Positions 34,579 to 43,908 are shown, numbered from the stretch's first letter. The stretch: 64,000 nt of DNA from an uncultured Tissierellia bacterium (GCA_937923265.1 CALAJY010000053.1:1-64000); one strand, 5' to 3'. The notes: generated from the sequence alone by a model not told the origin. A program made the numbers and translations.

Positions 34579-34878
34579 TGCCCCTCCTCCTTCCCCGACA
34601 TCGCTGCCTGCAGAAGAAGGAAACTGCTCATGGCACCGGGATCAATATGGCCCACGGACCGCGCAGGAAAGCATTCCCTTCCCCACATAGCCCGCATGGG
34701 CCGGCTCATGTCCACTGCCTACTCCGGAGATGATCCCCACCTTTCCTTCCTCGGGCGGGTCTTTCCGGGCGATAACCGTGGAATCCTCCAAGCGGCGCAG
34801 ATGATCGGGACGGGCTGCCACGAGTCCTTCCAACATCTCTTCGACGACCTCATTGGGATCATTGATAATCTTCTTCAT
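34575..34878 (-). pseudogene. Deletion-fused remnant of dhaK (start) and dhaL (end)
   Basis: From the ATG at 34878 (GGGAG upstream) the frame reads MKKIINDPNEVVEEMLEG... to SGVGSGHEPAHAGYVGKGML, the N-terminus of DhaK, for about 74 codons, then goes out of frame and stops after residue 78. In the +1 frame the next 26 codons read RSVGHIDPGAMSSFLLLQAA to a stop, which is the conserved C-terminus of DhaL. The rest of dhaK (about 250 codons) and most of dhaL (about 180 codons) are missing. The junction lies within TGCGCGGTCCGTGGG near 34650-34665. A real deletion or an assembly error would both give this. Confidence 0.88.
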
Positions 34879-34897
34879 GCCAAGCTCCCTTCTTTGC

Positions 34898-35266
34898 TTA
34901 TTCCAAGCGATCTTCGGTGGCAACCAGATCCACCCCGGTTTGTGCGATGTTCTCAATCAATACCTCTCCGACATGAATCGGAGGAGAAACAACCGACTTG
35001 CGGATGACATCCATCACCTCAAAAATCGCCCCCTTGGGCACATCGTCTCGGGTCTTCACGGAGACCGAAGCATAGCGAGAATCTTTGAGACGGAGGGTGG
35101 AGGTTACCACTCTTCGGGGATTCGTGAGCTCCTTCCTCACGTAGTTTTCCCCTCTCTTGCAGCGGTTTCCCGAGATATCTGCGATTTCTCCCTCGGAATT
35201 CAATGTCACCATCACGGTGCAGCCGATGGGGCAATTGATACAGGTGAATTCCCTCTTATTCTCCAA
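34898..35266 (-). CDS. DUF1667 protein, partner of the FAD-linked glycerol-3-phosphate enzymes
   Basis: A 122-residue protein with CINCPIGC near the N-terminus and GNRCKRGENYV near residue 40, the four Cys hallmark of DUF1667. The family commonly follows anaerobic glycerol-3-phosphate dehydrogenase-like genes and may carry a metal centre. The start is a TTG at 35266 with AGGAGG six bases upstream, inside the end of the preceding gene. An open frame reading much further upstream is not used. Confidence 0.88.
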   Translation of the reverse strand: MENKREFTCINCPIGCTVMVTLNSEGEIADISGNRCKRGENYVRKELTNPRRVVTSTLRLKDSRYASVSVKTRDDVPKGAIFEVMDVIRKSVVSPPIHVGEVLIENIAQTGVDLVATEDRLE

Positions 35267-36530
35267 GCTTTGCCTCCTCTCCCTCTTCCAAACGAAGGAG
35301 CAACTTGCCTCCTTCGGGTGCCAGGTCGTTTTTCTTGATGGAGAGGGTCTCCATCTCTCCCGGCGCCAGGGCCCTCTTTTTTCTTCGGTAAAGGCAGTGG
35401 TCTCCCTGATAGAGGGCGATGGTCTTCCCCGTGTAGACGTTCCGAACGCGGAAGCGAAGGGAAATTTCCTCATCCATATGGAGGGGGGCCACCGCCTGAG
35501 GAACGGTGTAGGCAATCCCTTCTCCCGCCTCCACTTCAAGGAGGTCTTCTGGGGCCTTCCCCCCCTTACCCTGAATGTAGCGAGCCGCATGGAGCCCTGC
35601 CTGGCCGGCCTCCTCGGAGACATAGTCCACCAAATCATGCACGTGAAGGACATTTCCACAGGCGAAGACGCCCTCTAGGGAGGTTTCCAAGGAATCCGAA
35701 ACCCTGGGTCCCTTGGTTCTCGCATCGATCGCCACACCTGCCTCCCGGCTCAATTCATTCTCCGGAATCAGTCCGACCGACAAGAGAAGGGTGTCGCAGG
35801 GAACCTCTTTTTCGGTCCCGGGGACCAGCTTGCGGTTCTCGTCCACCTTCTGCAGAACCACGCCCTCCACTCTCCGGGATCCGAGGATCCGGGAGACGGT
35901 CGTGGAAAAGTAGAGGGGAATCGCAAAGTCCTGCAGGCACTGGACGATATTTCTCTTCAAGCCACCGGAGTAGGGCATCAATTCCGCCACGCACTCCACC
36001 TTGGCCCCCTCCAGGGTCATGCGGCGGGCCATGATCAGTCCAATGTCTCCACTCCCCAGAATCACCGCTCTCTTCCCCGGCATGTAGCCTTCCCGATTGA
36101 TCAACCTCTGAGCCGTGCCCGCTGTAAAAATCCCTGCCGGACGATCCCCGGCGGTATTCAAGGCCCCGCGGGGTCTCTCCCGACAGCCCATGGCTAAAAT
36201 CACTGCCTTGGGACGGAGCCGGAAGATTCCCCGTTCAGGATTCATGAGGGTCAAGGTCTTGTCCGCTTCCATGTGGAGCACAATGGTGTTCAACATCATG
36301 GGAATCCTTCGATCCCTGGCCAGCTCCACATAGCGGTGGGCATATTCGGGACCGGTCAGTTCCTCTTTAAAGCGATGCAGGCCGAATCCGTTGTGAATGC
36401 ATTGCTGAAGGATTCCTCCCGCCGCCTCATCTCGTTCGACAACGAGCAGGTCATGAATTCCCGCATCAAACGCAGCCACCGCTGCCGCAAGACCGGCAGG
36501 GCCGCCACCGATAATCACTAACTCTGGCAT
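35256..36530 (-). CDS. NAD(P)/FAD-dependent oxidoreductase next to the G3P dehydrogenase (GlpB-like role)
   Basis: A 424-residue flavoprotein of the pyridine nucleotide-disulfide oxidoreductase type. The N-terminal FAD site is IIGGGPAGLAAAVAA, a second nucleotide site is ILGSGDIGLIMARRM, and GVFACGNVLHVHDLVD is the C-terminal FAD motif; GCRERPRGAL lies between. No redox-active CxxC is seen. The operon position, directly after the G3P dehydrogenase and before DUF1667, points to electron transfer from glycerol-3-phosphate to NAD or another carrier. Confidence 0.87.
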   Translation of the reverse strand: MPELVIIGGGPAGLAAAVAAFDAGIHDLLVVERDEAAGGILQQCIHNGFGLHRFKEELTGPEYAHRYVELARDRRIPMMLNTIVLHMEADKTLTLMNPERGIFRLRPKAVILAMGCRERPRGALNTAGDRPAGIFTAGTAQRLINREGYMPGKRAVILGSGDIGLIMARRMTLEGAKVECVAELMPYSGGLKRNIVQCLQDFAIPLYFSTTVSRILGSRRVEGVVLQKVDENRKLVPGTEKEVPCDTLLLSVGLIPENELSREAGVAIDARTKGPRVSDSLETSLEGVFACGNVLHVHDLVDYVSEEAGQAGLHAARYIQGKGGKAPEDLLEVEAGEGIAYTVPQAVAPLHMDEEISLRFRVRNVYTGKTIALYQGDHCLYRRKKRALAPGEMETLSIKKNDLAPEGGKLLLRLEEGEEAKLGE

Positions 36531-36539
36531 GACACCCTC

Positions 36540-37958
36540 CTATCTCTTTCCACTCAACAGGTAGGATCCCCGGTCGTTCTTTAAAATCCGGCAGGGATCT
36601 TCGTTTAACTCTCTTGCAAGAATCTTTATGAGGAGAGGGGTGCAAAAGCCCCCCTGACAGCGACCCGCCGTGGCCCGAACCCTACGCTTTAATCCATCCA
36701 AGCTGCGCGCTCCCAGGGGACAATGGATGGCAGCGACGATCTCCCCCTCCGTGACCTGCTCACAGCGACAGATGATCCGGCCATAAGCCGGTTCTTTTTT
36801 CACCAGTTGGTTGAATTCCTCCAAACTCATTTTCTTGGGGTCAGGGGGTGCTTTCCGCTCTGCAAGGAAGCTGGGATTCTTTCCCAGTTCCAGGTCTTCG
36901 CCCACCTTATCCGCCATAACCTTTCCGATCGCGGGCGATGCCGTGAGACCGGGAGATTCAATGCCCAGGCAATCATAGAAGCCCGGTTCCGCTTGATCGA
37001 GGACGAAGTCCCCCTCCTCTTCATGGGCCCGAAGGCCGGTAAAGGAGGTGATGACTTTCCCATAGGGTAGATTTCTCACCATCTGTCCCGACTTATCGTG
37101 AACCTCCCGGATTCCCGCTGTGGTTGTTGCCACCGCATCTTTTTTGTCCACAAAGGTCGAGGTTGGGCCAATCAGAATGTTGCCCGGGGTCGTCGGCGTC
37201 ACCAAGACCCCCTTCCCTTTCTCCGTGGGAACATCAAAGAGGACGTGGTGACAGAATCCCTGTGTTTCCTTGTCCAAGAGCCAATACTCTCCGCTGCGGG
37301 GTTTTATGGTATACTTCCGGTCCGAAACCATGTTGTGAAGCTCGTCGGCATAGAGACCGGCACAGTTGACCACCGCTCGCGTTTCATAGCTTTCCTTCGC
37401 GGTCGTCAGGCGCCAGCCACCCCGGATCTTTTCGATCTTCTTTACTACCTCTTCGAAGCGAAACTCCACGCCATTGACCTCTGCCTGCTCCGCAAACGCC
37501 CAGGTCATGAGAAAGGGGTCCACAATGCCCGCATCGCTGCAGTAGAGGGCACAGACCACATTCTCCTCGACCTCCGGTTCCTCCTTTAAAATCCGATCAT
37601 GCTCCCAGATTTCCATGCCCCGGGTTCCATTGGCCAGACCCTGCCGGTAGAGTTTCTCGATGGCCGGCCGGTTCTCTTCCTTATGACAGAGGACCAGGGA
37701 ACCGATCCGCCGGAAGGGAAAATCCAAGGTTTTGGCAATCTCCCCCATCATCCGGATTCCCAGGGCATTCATCTCTGCCTTTTTGGTTCCCGGCACCGCA
37801 TCATAGCCTCCATGGGCGATGGCGGAGTTGGCCTTCGATGTCCCCTCTCCCAGGTCCCTTTGCTTTTCCAGCACAAGAAAGCGACCCTGATAACGACTCA
37901 ATTGGTAGGCGAGGGAATTTCCGACCACACCTGCTCCGATGATTATTGCATCAAACAT
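36540..37958 (-). CDS. FAD-dependent glycerol-3-phosphate dehydrogenase with [2Fe-2S] domain
   Basis: A 472-residue enzyme of the DAO/GlpA family. FAD motif IIGAGVVGNSLAYQLSRY at the N-terminus, TTPGNILIGPTS in the catalytic part, and a C-terminal BFD-like [2Fe-2S] domain with CRCEQVTEGEI and GRCQGGFC. It should oxidise glycerol-3-phosphate made by GlpK to dihydroxyacetone phosphate. It lies nine bases before the next flavoprotein gene. Confidence 0.88.
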   Translation of the reverse strand: MFDAIIIGAGVVGNSLAYQLSRYQGRFLVLEKQRDLGEGTSKANSAIAHGGYDAVPGTKKAEMNALGIRMMGEIAKTLDFPFRRIGSLVLCHKEENRPAIEKLYRQGLANGTRGMEIWEHDRILKEEPEVEENVVCALYCSDAGIVDPFLMTWAFAEQAEVNGVEFRFEEVVKKIEKIRGGWRLTTAKESYETRAVVNCAGLYADELHNMVSDRKYTIKPRSGEYWLLDKETQGFCHHVLFDVPTEKGKGVLVTPTTPGNILIGPTSTFVDKKDAVATTTAGIREVHDKSGQMVRNLPYGKVITSFTGLRAHEEEGDFVLDQAEPGFYDCLGIESPGLTASPAIGKVMADKVGEDLELGKNPSFLAERKAPPDPKKMSLEEFNQLVKKEPAYGRIICRCEQVTEGEIVAAIHCPLGARSLDGLKRRVRATAGRCQGGFCTPLLIKILARELNEDPCRILKNDRGSYLLSGKR

Positions 37959-38024
37959 CTTATCCTTCTCTCTAACACAGGAAGGAAAGTGATCTTTCCT
38001 CCCTCATTTCCTATCAGTATATCT

Positions 38025-38741
38025 TTAGAAGATAAAATTGTAGAGGAGCACCGCAATCACCGTACCAATCAAGGGTCCGACCACGGGAATCCATCCGTAT
38101 TCGAAGTTCGGCTTCACCTTTCGAGGGATGGGGAGGACGGCATAGGCAAGGCGGGGACCCAAATCACGGGCGGGATTGATGGCATAGCCCGTCAGACCGC
38201 CGAGGCTGGCTCCCACCGATACAATGATGCCATAGAGGAGGAACTTATCCATGCCACTCGCAGCCGCCTGGGGCACCCGTCCCATGCCGAGAATGGCAAA
38301 AATCAGGACAAAGGTTCCCACGATTTCGCTCAACAGATTATGAAAGGGAGAGGGAATCGAGGGAGCCGTGCAGAAGAATCCGCGAATCTTCTCTCCTTCT
38401 TCCGCCATCTCTTCAATATGCTTTTGGAACAGCAGATACACAAGGCAGGCTCCGAAAAAGGCTCCCCCAAATTCCCCCAAGAGATAAAAGGGAACCTGGT
38501 CCAGGGAAACGGTGCCTTGCATGACCATCGCCAGGGTCACCGCGGGATTAAAGTGAGCTCCCGTCAGACTTCCAAAAATATACGCGGGAAGCATCACCGC
38601 AAAGCCCCAGGCAATCACAATCTGCACGGGCCCGCCTCCTGACATACCCGACTTCCGCGTTCCCACATTCGCACAAACACCGCATCCCAACAGGATCATT
38701 ATCATTGTTCCGAAAAATTCACCTAAAAAAATATCACGCAT
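38025..38741 (-). CDS. glpF: Glycerol uptake facilitator (aquaglyceroporin)
   Basis: A 238-residue MIP-family channel with both half-helix motifs: HFNPAVTLA near residue 65 and INPARDLGPR near residue 190. The Asp after the second NPAR is typical of glycerol facilitators rather than water channels. It lies between glpK and the dehydrogenase gene. Confidence 0.93.
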   Translation of the reverse strand: MRDIFLGEFFGTMIMILLGCGVCANVGTRKSGMSGGGPVQIVIAWGFAVMLPAYIFGSLTGAHFNPAVTLAMVMQGTVSLDQVPFYLLGEFGGAFFGACLVYLLFQKHIEEMAEEGEKIRGFFCTAPSIPSPFHNLLSEIVGTFVLIFAILGMGRVPQAAASGMDKFLLYGIIVSVGASLGGLTGYAINPARDLGPRLAYAVLPIPRKVKPNFEYGWIPVVGPLIGTVIAVLLYNFIF

Positions 38742-38791
38742 GATCCGCTTCCTTTCTCCATTTTAGTGACGGGATTCTATAGAACCTGTTA

Positions 38792-40297
38792 TTATTCTTC
38801 GTAGTGTTTCGCCCAGCCAAAGGACCGATCCACCGCTCTTTGCCAGTTTCGATCCTTTTTATCTCTCTCCTCGACGCTGATTTGCGGTTCAAAGGACCGA
38901 TCGATCTGCCAGTTCGCCTTAATCTCCTCTAAATTTTTCCAATAGCCAACTGCCAGTCCCGCAAAGTAGGCGGCTCCCAGGGCCGTAGTCTCCAGGGTCT
39001 TGGGGCGTTCCACTACGGTCTGCGACATATCGGCCTGAAATTGCATCAAAAAGTTGTTGGCGGAAGCTCCTCCATCCACCTTCAGGCTCTTCAGGGGGGT
39101 TCCCGCATCGTGACTCATGGCCTGCAGGACATCGTTCGAGAGGTAAGCCTGGGATTCCAACGTGGCACGGATGATGTGATATTTATTGGTTCCTCGGGTG
39201 ATGCCGACAATGACTCCCCGTGCATAGGGATCCCAGTAGGGAGCTCCCAATCCGGTGAAGGCAGGGACGACATAGCATCCGCCGGTGTCTTCCACGCGCT
39301 CCGCCATGTATTCCGTGTCCAGGGCGGTATCCACGATGCGGAGAGAATCCCGCAACCATTGGACCGAAGAGCCCGCCACGAAGATGGATCCTTCCAACGC
39401 ATAGGAGACTTTCCCTTCTTCCAGGCCCCAGGCAATGGTGGTCACCAGACCATTTTCGGATTTCACGCCGCTGTCTCCCGTATTCATCAGGAGGAAGGCA
39501 CCGGTTCCATAGGTGTTTTTCGCTTCCCCTTTCTCAAAGCAGGTCTGTCCGAAAAGGGCACACTGTTGGTCACCACCCGCCCCGGCAATGGGAATCGCTC
39601 CGCCGAACCAGTTGGGGCTGGTCTCCCCGTAGACGTGGGAGGAGGGCATCACCTTCGGAAGCATCTTTTTGGGAATATTCAAGATTTTAAGAATTTCCTC
39701 ATCCCAGCACAGATCGTAAATATTAAACAGCATGGTTCGGGACGCATTGGAGTAATCGGTGACATGAACCTTGCCTCGGGTCAAATTCCAGATGAGCCAC
39801 GAGTCCACGGTGCCGAAGAGCAACTCTCCCTTCTCGGCCCGTTCCTGACCCTTGTCGATGTGGTCCAGAATCCAGCGAATCTTTGTTGCGGAGAAGTAGG
39901 GATCCACCACAAGGCCGGTATGGGAGGTGATCAGGTCCCCATAACCATCTGCCACCAGCTTCTCCGCCATGTCTGCCGTCCGTCGGCACTGCCAAACAAT
40001 CGCATTGTATACGGGATCCCCGGTTTCTTTGTCCCAGATGATGGTGGTTTCCCGCTGGTTCGTGATTCCGATGCCGGCGATGTCTTCCGCATTCGCATTG
40101 ATCTTTGCCATCGCTTCGGTTGCCACCCCAAGCTGCGTGGACCAGATTTCGGTTGCATCATGCTCCACCCAACCGGGATGAGGAAAATATTGGGTGAACT
40201 CTTTCTGGGCCATGGAGAGAATTTTTCCCTTCTTGTCGAACAGAATGCAGCGATTACTGGTGGTCCCCGCATCTAAAGCCATTATGTACTTTGCCAT
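38792..40297 (-). CDS. glpK: Glycerol kinase
   Basis: A 501-residue FGGY kinase. ALDAGTTSNRCILFD at the N-terminus, VDPYFSATKIRWILDH, AGAGGDQQCALFGQ and KVDGGASANNFLMQFQAD are classic GlpK. The ATG at 40297 has GGAAAGGGG upstream; the longer open frame is not used. It makes glycerol-3-phosphate with ATP. Confidence 0.95.
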   Translation of the reverse strand: MAKYIMALDAGTTSNRCILFDKKGKILSMAQKEFTQYFPHPGWVEHDATEIWSTQLGVATEAMAKINANAEDIAGIGITNQRETTIIWDKETGDPVYNAIVWQCRRTADMAEKLVADGYGDLITSHTGLVVDPYFSATKIRWILDHIDKGQERAEKGELLFGTVDSWLIWNLTRGKVHVTDYSNASRTMLFNIYDLCWDEEILKILNIPKKMLPKVMPSSHVYGETSPNWFGGAIPIAGAGGDQQCALFGQTCFEKGEAKNTYGTGAFLLMNTGDSGVKSENGLVTTIAWGLEEGKVSYALEGSIFVAGSSVQWLRDSLRIVDTALDTEYMAERVEDTGGCYVVPAFTGLGAPYWDPYARGVIVGITRGTNKYHIIRATLESQAYLSNDVLQAMSHDAGTPLKSLKVDGGASANNFLMQFQADMSQTVVERPKTLETTALGAAYFAGLAVGYWKNLEEIKANWQIDRSFEPQISVEERDKKDRNWQRAVDRSFGWAKHYEE

Positions 40298-40361
40298 CTT
40301 GAACCCCTTTCCGCCGTTGAGGCCATTTCGATTCCGCACTTGGAAGAGGAATCGCTTCCTT

Positions 40362-40426
40362 CCGGCAAAAAATCCGATTGTCCCTCCTTCCCCGGCAGGG
40401 GGAGAAAAATATAACAATATTGCCGG
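40362..40426 (-). promoter_or_regulatory. Possible structured leader of glpK
   Basis: CCGGCAA (40362-40368) and TTGCCGG (40420-40426) are inverted around a C/G-rich core (CCCCGGCAGGGGG). The structure lies 65-130 nt before the glpK start. It may be a regulatory leader; no known riboswitch class is recognised. Confidence 0.3.
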
Positions 40427-40501
40427 CTGCTTCCGCATTTTTTCAAGCATATTCTACCATAGAAACGTTTTTATCAATCAGCCTTTCCCGGAAAATGCCA
40501 C

Positions 40502-40534
40502 AAAAAAACCGCCTGTTGGATAAACAGACGGTTT
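40502..40534 (-). terminator. Terminator after hcp
   Basis: Stem AACCGtCTGTT / AACAGgCGGTT with a 4-nt loop followed on the minus strand by seven T, about 25 nt beyond the hcp stop. Confidence 0.85.
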
Positions 40535-40556
40535 TCTGAAAAATTTGAATGGCCGC

Positions 40557-42191
40557 TTACTCGCGCACCAAGAGGTCTAAATCCTCCTCCACCGAACCGA
40601 TTCCGGCGATTCCGAATTGTTCCACCAGCACCTTGGCCACATTGGGCGACAAAAATCCCGGAAGGGTCTGCCCCAGATGGATTTTTTTCACCCCCAAGGA
40701 TAGCAGGGCAAGCAGGACGATCACGGCCTTCTGTTCATACCAGGCGATGTTGTAGACAATGGGAAGGTCGTTGATATCCTCCAGCTTCAAAATCTCCTTG
40801 AGCTTTAAGGCCAAAACCGCTAAGGAGTAGGAGTCATTGCACTGACCGGCATCCAGAACGCGGGGAATCCCCTGAATCTCTCCCAGATTTAGCTTATTGT
40901 AGCGGTACTTGGCACAGCCCGCGGTGAGGATGACCGTATCCTTCGGCAGCTTCTCTGCGAACTCCCGGTAATACTCTCTTGCCTTCATTCGTCCATCGCA
41001 ACCGGCCATAACCACAAATTTCCGAATCGCTCCGGAGCTCACCGCTTCCAAAATCTTATCCGTCAGTGCAAAGAGCTGGTCATGGGCAAAGCCGCCGAGA
41101 ATCTCTCCTTCTTCCAGGCTTTCCGGTGCCGGCAGGGTCTTGGCCAAGGCAATGATCTCCGAAAAGTCTTTCTTTCCCTCGGCATCCGCCGGGATATGCT
41201 TGCAACCGGGAAAGCCTGCGGATCCCGTGGTGAAAATCCGATCCCGAACTTCCTGAGACTTGGGCGGAACGATGCAGTTGGTGGTAAAGAGGATGGGCCC
41301 GTGGAAAGCGGGAAACTCCTCCGTCTGCTTCCACCAGCTGCTTCCGTAATTTCCGATAAAATGTTCATACTTTTTAAAAGCCGGATAGGAGTGAGCGGGA
41401 AGCATCTCGCTGTGGGTGTAGACGTCCACGCCACTGTCCTTGGTCTGCTCCAAGAGCTGCTCTAAATCCGTTAAATCATGACCCGATACCAGGATGGCGG
41501 GGCGATCGTTAACCCCAAGTTTTACATGAGTGATCTCCGGCTTACCAAACCGCACCGTGTTTCCCTTGTCCAACAGGGCCATCGCCTGAACTCCCATTTC
41601 TCCCGTCTGAAGGGTCAGGGAAAGCAGGTCCTCCACAGACAGGGTGTCGTCCAGAGTCTTTGCCAAAGCCCGATAGAAAAACGCATTGAGCGTTTGGTCC
41701 TCCTGCCCCAGGTTGGCGGCATGCTGGGTATAAGCTGCCATCCCCTTTAGTCCATAAGTAATCAGCTCCCGAAGAGAGCGGATATCCTCATCCTTCGTGG
41801 AGAGAACCCCCACTTGGATGGCTTTCGCCAACAAGTCTTCCCGCGTGTCTCCCACGGTAAAAGTTGCCGCATCATGCAATCCCTCTACGCCTACGTCCTC
41901 TCTCAGCCGATCCCGGAACGAAAGCATCGTTCGAATCTGCTGTTCCATGCGATCGGGATCGAAGTTCGCGTTGGTAATCGTCATAAAAAGGCTGTTGATG
42001 ACCTGTTGATGAAGCTCCGGAGCCGGTTGCTCTTCCTTCCCCACTTTTACCAAAATTTGCGCAATTCCCTTCAGGGTATAGACCAACAAATCCTGAAGGC
42101 AGGCTAGCTCGGGATTCTTTCCGCAAACTCCCTGCACCGTACATCCGCTTCCCTTGGCGGTCTCCTGACATTGATAACAAAACATCTCCAT
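40557..42191 (-). CDS. hcp: Hydroxylamine reductase (hybrid-cluster protein)
   Basis: A 544-residue HCP. The N-terminal 4Fe-4S motif CYQCQETAKGSGCTVQGVCG is intact, VLVSGHDLTDLEQLLEQT, TGSAGFPGCKHI and the hybrid-cluster ligands in AGCDGR, TAGCAKYRYN and DAGQCNDSYS are present. HCP handles hydroxylamine or nitric oxide in anaerobes. The ATG at 42191 has AGGAG upstream. It is likely a single-gene unit, ended by its own terminator. Confidence 0.95.
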   Translation of the reverse strand: MEMFCYQCQETAKGSGCTVQGVCGKNPELACLQDLLVYTLKGIAQILVKVGKEEQPAPELHQQVINSLFMTITNANFDPDRMEQQIRTMLSFRDRLREDVGVEGLHDAATFTVGDTREDLLAKAIQVGVLSTKDEDIRSLRELITYGLKGMAAYTQHAANLGQEDQTLNAFFYRALAKTLDDTLSVEDLLSLTLQTGEMGVQAMALLDKGNTVRFGKPEITHVKLGVNDRPAILVSGHDLTDLEQLLEQTKDSGVDVYTHSEMLPAHSYPAFKKYEHFIGNYGSSWWKQTEEFPAFHGPILFTTNCIVPPKSQEVRDRIFTTGSAGFPGCKHIPADAEGKKDFSEIIALAKTLPAPESLEEGEILGGFAHDQLFALTDKILEAVSSGAIRKFVVMAGCDGRMKAREYYREFAEKLPKDTVILTAGCAKYRYNKLNLGEIQGIPRVLDAGQCNDSYSLAVLALKLKEILKLEDINDLPIVYNIAWYEQKAVIVLLALLSLGVKKIHLGQTLPGFLSPNVAKVLVEQFGIAGIGSVEEDLDLLVRE

Positions 42192-42305
42192 TTTTATCTC
42201 CTCACATTCTTCGGGCAACAATCTTCTCTTCTGTGCAAAAGCACGGTCCCATCATAGTAATAGATTGCCCCAAAAACCGTGAAGGGAATCACTTTTTCAC
42301 AGATT

Positions 42306-43172
42306 TTACAAAAGGCGGTACTCCTCCGGCTTAAAGTTTCCCTCGCGCAAGGCCTCCTCGATCTCCCGAACCATGACCTCCCGGTCCTCATTCAGGGTGC
42401 CCTTCAGATTTACATAGTTGGATGCATGGTTGGCCCGGAAGATAGATCCCGGGGAATCCACATGGAGGAGAAACTCACGAAGTTCCCAGGCAATCTCCTC
42501 GGGGCCGGGCATGGAAAATTTACCGCGCTGTGCGTCCTCGTATAGGGGCGTCCCCGGGGTCAGATTTAGAGTGAGATAGGCCACAAAATCCGGCTGAATC
42601 TCCGAGATGAGTTTGGCAGACTCCCGAGCATTCTCCCTCCATCCCTCGCGGCCACCCAGGCCCGCGATGAGCGTCACTGAAGTCCGAAGACCACCTTCCC
42701 GGGCCCGCAGGCAGCCCTCCTTCATCTCTTCCACCGTGATCCTCTTGTCCACTTCTTGAAGGATGCGGTCACTTCCGCTTTCCAGGCCGACGTAGACCAT
42801 ATCCAGTCCCTCCGCCTTCAGTTGACGAAGGTCCGCCACAGATTTTCTTAACAGATCCTTGGCGGTGGTGTAGGCAGAAATTCGCTCCAGGTTGGGAAAA
42901 GAGGCCTTGAGCTTTCGGAGCAGGCGAAGGAGGCGATTCGTGGAGAGCACCAGGCTGTCCCCATCCGCTAAGAAGACGCGGGAAAACCAGGGTCGACCCG
43001 CTGCCAGCTCCTCAATGTCGGAAAAGACCTCTTCCTCCCTCCGCACCTGAAAACTTTCCCCCTTATACATCGGACAAAAGCGACAGCTGTTGTTGGAGCA
43101 GCCCAGGGTCACCTGGAGGATCAGGCTCATTGCCTCACTGGGCGGCCGATACACATTTCCGAAATATTGCAT
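42306..43172 (-). CDS. Radical SAM protein of unknown substrate
   Basis: A 288-residue radical SAM enzyme. The cluster motif is CSNNSCRFC near residue 25, that is C-x4-C-x2-C rather than the usual C-x3-C-x2-C. VYVGLESGSDRILQEVDK and TLNLTPGTPLYEDA resemble the coproporphyrinogen dehydrogenase/elongator subgroup. No extra Cys-rich domain is seen. It follows a terminator and has its own GAAGGGAG site. The substrate is not known. Confidence 0.88.
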   Translation of the reverse strand: MQYFGNVYRPPSEAMSLILQVTLGCSNNSCRFCPMYKGESFQVRREEEVFSDIEELAAGRPWFSRVFLADGDSLVLSTNRLLRLLRKLKASFPNLERISAYTTAKDLLRKSVADLRQLKAEGLDMVYVGLESGSDRILQEVDKRITVEEMKEGCLRAREGGLRTSVTLIAGLGGREGWRENARESAKLISEIQPDFVAYLTLNLTPGTPLYEDAQRGKFSMPGPEEIAWELREFLLHVDSPGSIFRANHASNYVNLKGTLNEDREVMVREIEEALREGNFKPEEYRLL

Positions 43173-43186
43173 TGCATTCTCCCTTC

Positions 43187-43210
43187 AAAAAAAGGCCGGC
43201 AAAGCCGGCC
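43187..43210 (-). terminator. Terminator between the unknown 226-residue gene and the radical SAM gene
   Basis: Perfect 7-bp GC stem GGCCGGC / GCCGGCC with loop TTT, then seven T on the minus strand. Confidence 0.85.
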
Positions 43211-43215
43211 AGGTC

Positions 43216-43896
43216 CTATCTCCGATAAAAAAGAAAATCCTCTTTGCCCAGGGGCTTGACACCGTAGTTGCTGGCGGTCAAGAGTCCCTTGAAAAAGGCC
43301 CCTCTTGCCCGATAAAAGAGCGACCGTCTCTCGTCGCCCTCCTCCATGGGAAGAGACTCCCCTGCCTGCACGTGGAAGGCCCTGTGGTCCTCATGGTCAT
43401 GGTTTCCCGCACAGGATTTTTCCCGGCTCTCCGACGGATCCGTGTCCTCCAGATGTCCCACATATTTTTCATGGGTGTCCTTCTGCATGTGGAGAAGGAG
43501 GCTGCCGTCCCCATCGGTCGTGGCCGCCAATGCCCCGTCACAGGGCATCCCATCCAATGTCACATCCAGCAGGGTCTGAAAGAGCTCCTCCGGGGAAGAA
43601 AAGGCCCCCAGCTTCAAACTCTTACCATAGTCCTCCAGTTTTTTCAGGGGTTCCCGGCTTTGTGCCAACGCCCAGGCATAGCGAAGCTCCACCTGATCGA
43701 TCTTCGAAGACAGCCAACCATGGATGTTCTCCTGGTCCAAAATCACGTCAAGGGCTTCCTTGGAGACGGGTTCCACCTTCTGATTCAACAAGCGTAGACT
43801 CTCCCCTTGGTCCTGCAGAAGAAGCTCCGTTTTATGGTCCATCTCCTTGATTTTCTCATACATCCGGTAGTGGACCGGTCCCAGTTGCTTACTCAT
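43216..43896 (-). CDS. Conserved-looking protein of unknown function downstream of an ECF S component
   Basis: A 226-residue soluble protein that I do not assign to a family with confidence. It starts SKQLGPVHYRMYEKIKEMDH, is largely helical in the first 110 residues, and has a His/Asp-rich segment CAGNHDHEDHRAFHVQAG near residue 165 that could bind metal. It begins 12 bases after the original end of the ECF S component gene with AAAGGAC as binding site, so the two were an operon. A terminator follows directly. Confidence 0.7.
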   Translation of the reverse strand: MSKQLGPVHYRMYEKIKEMDHKTELLLQDQGESLRLLNQKVEPVSKEALDVILDQENIHGWLSSKIDQVELRYAWALAQSREPLKKLEDYGKSLKLGAFSSPEELFQTLLDVTLDGMPCDGALAATTDGDGSLLLHMQKDTHEKYVGHLEDTDPSESREKSCAGNHDHEDHRAFHVQAGESLPMEEGDERRSLFYRARGAFFKGLLTASNYGVKPLGKEDFLFYRR

Positions 43897-43908
43897 TCTC
43901 TCGTCCTT

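Noticed and set aside
39041..40276. 411-codon plus-strand open frame
   Set aside because: Antisense shadow of glpK.
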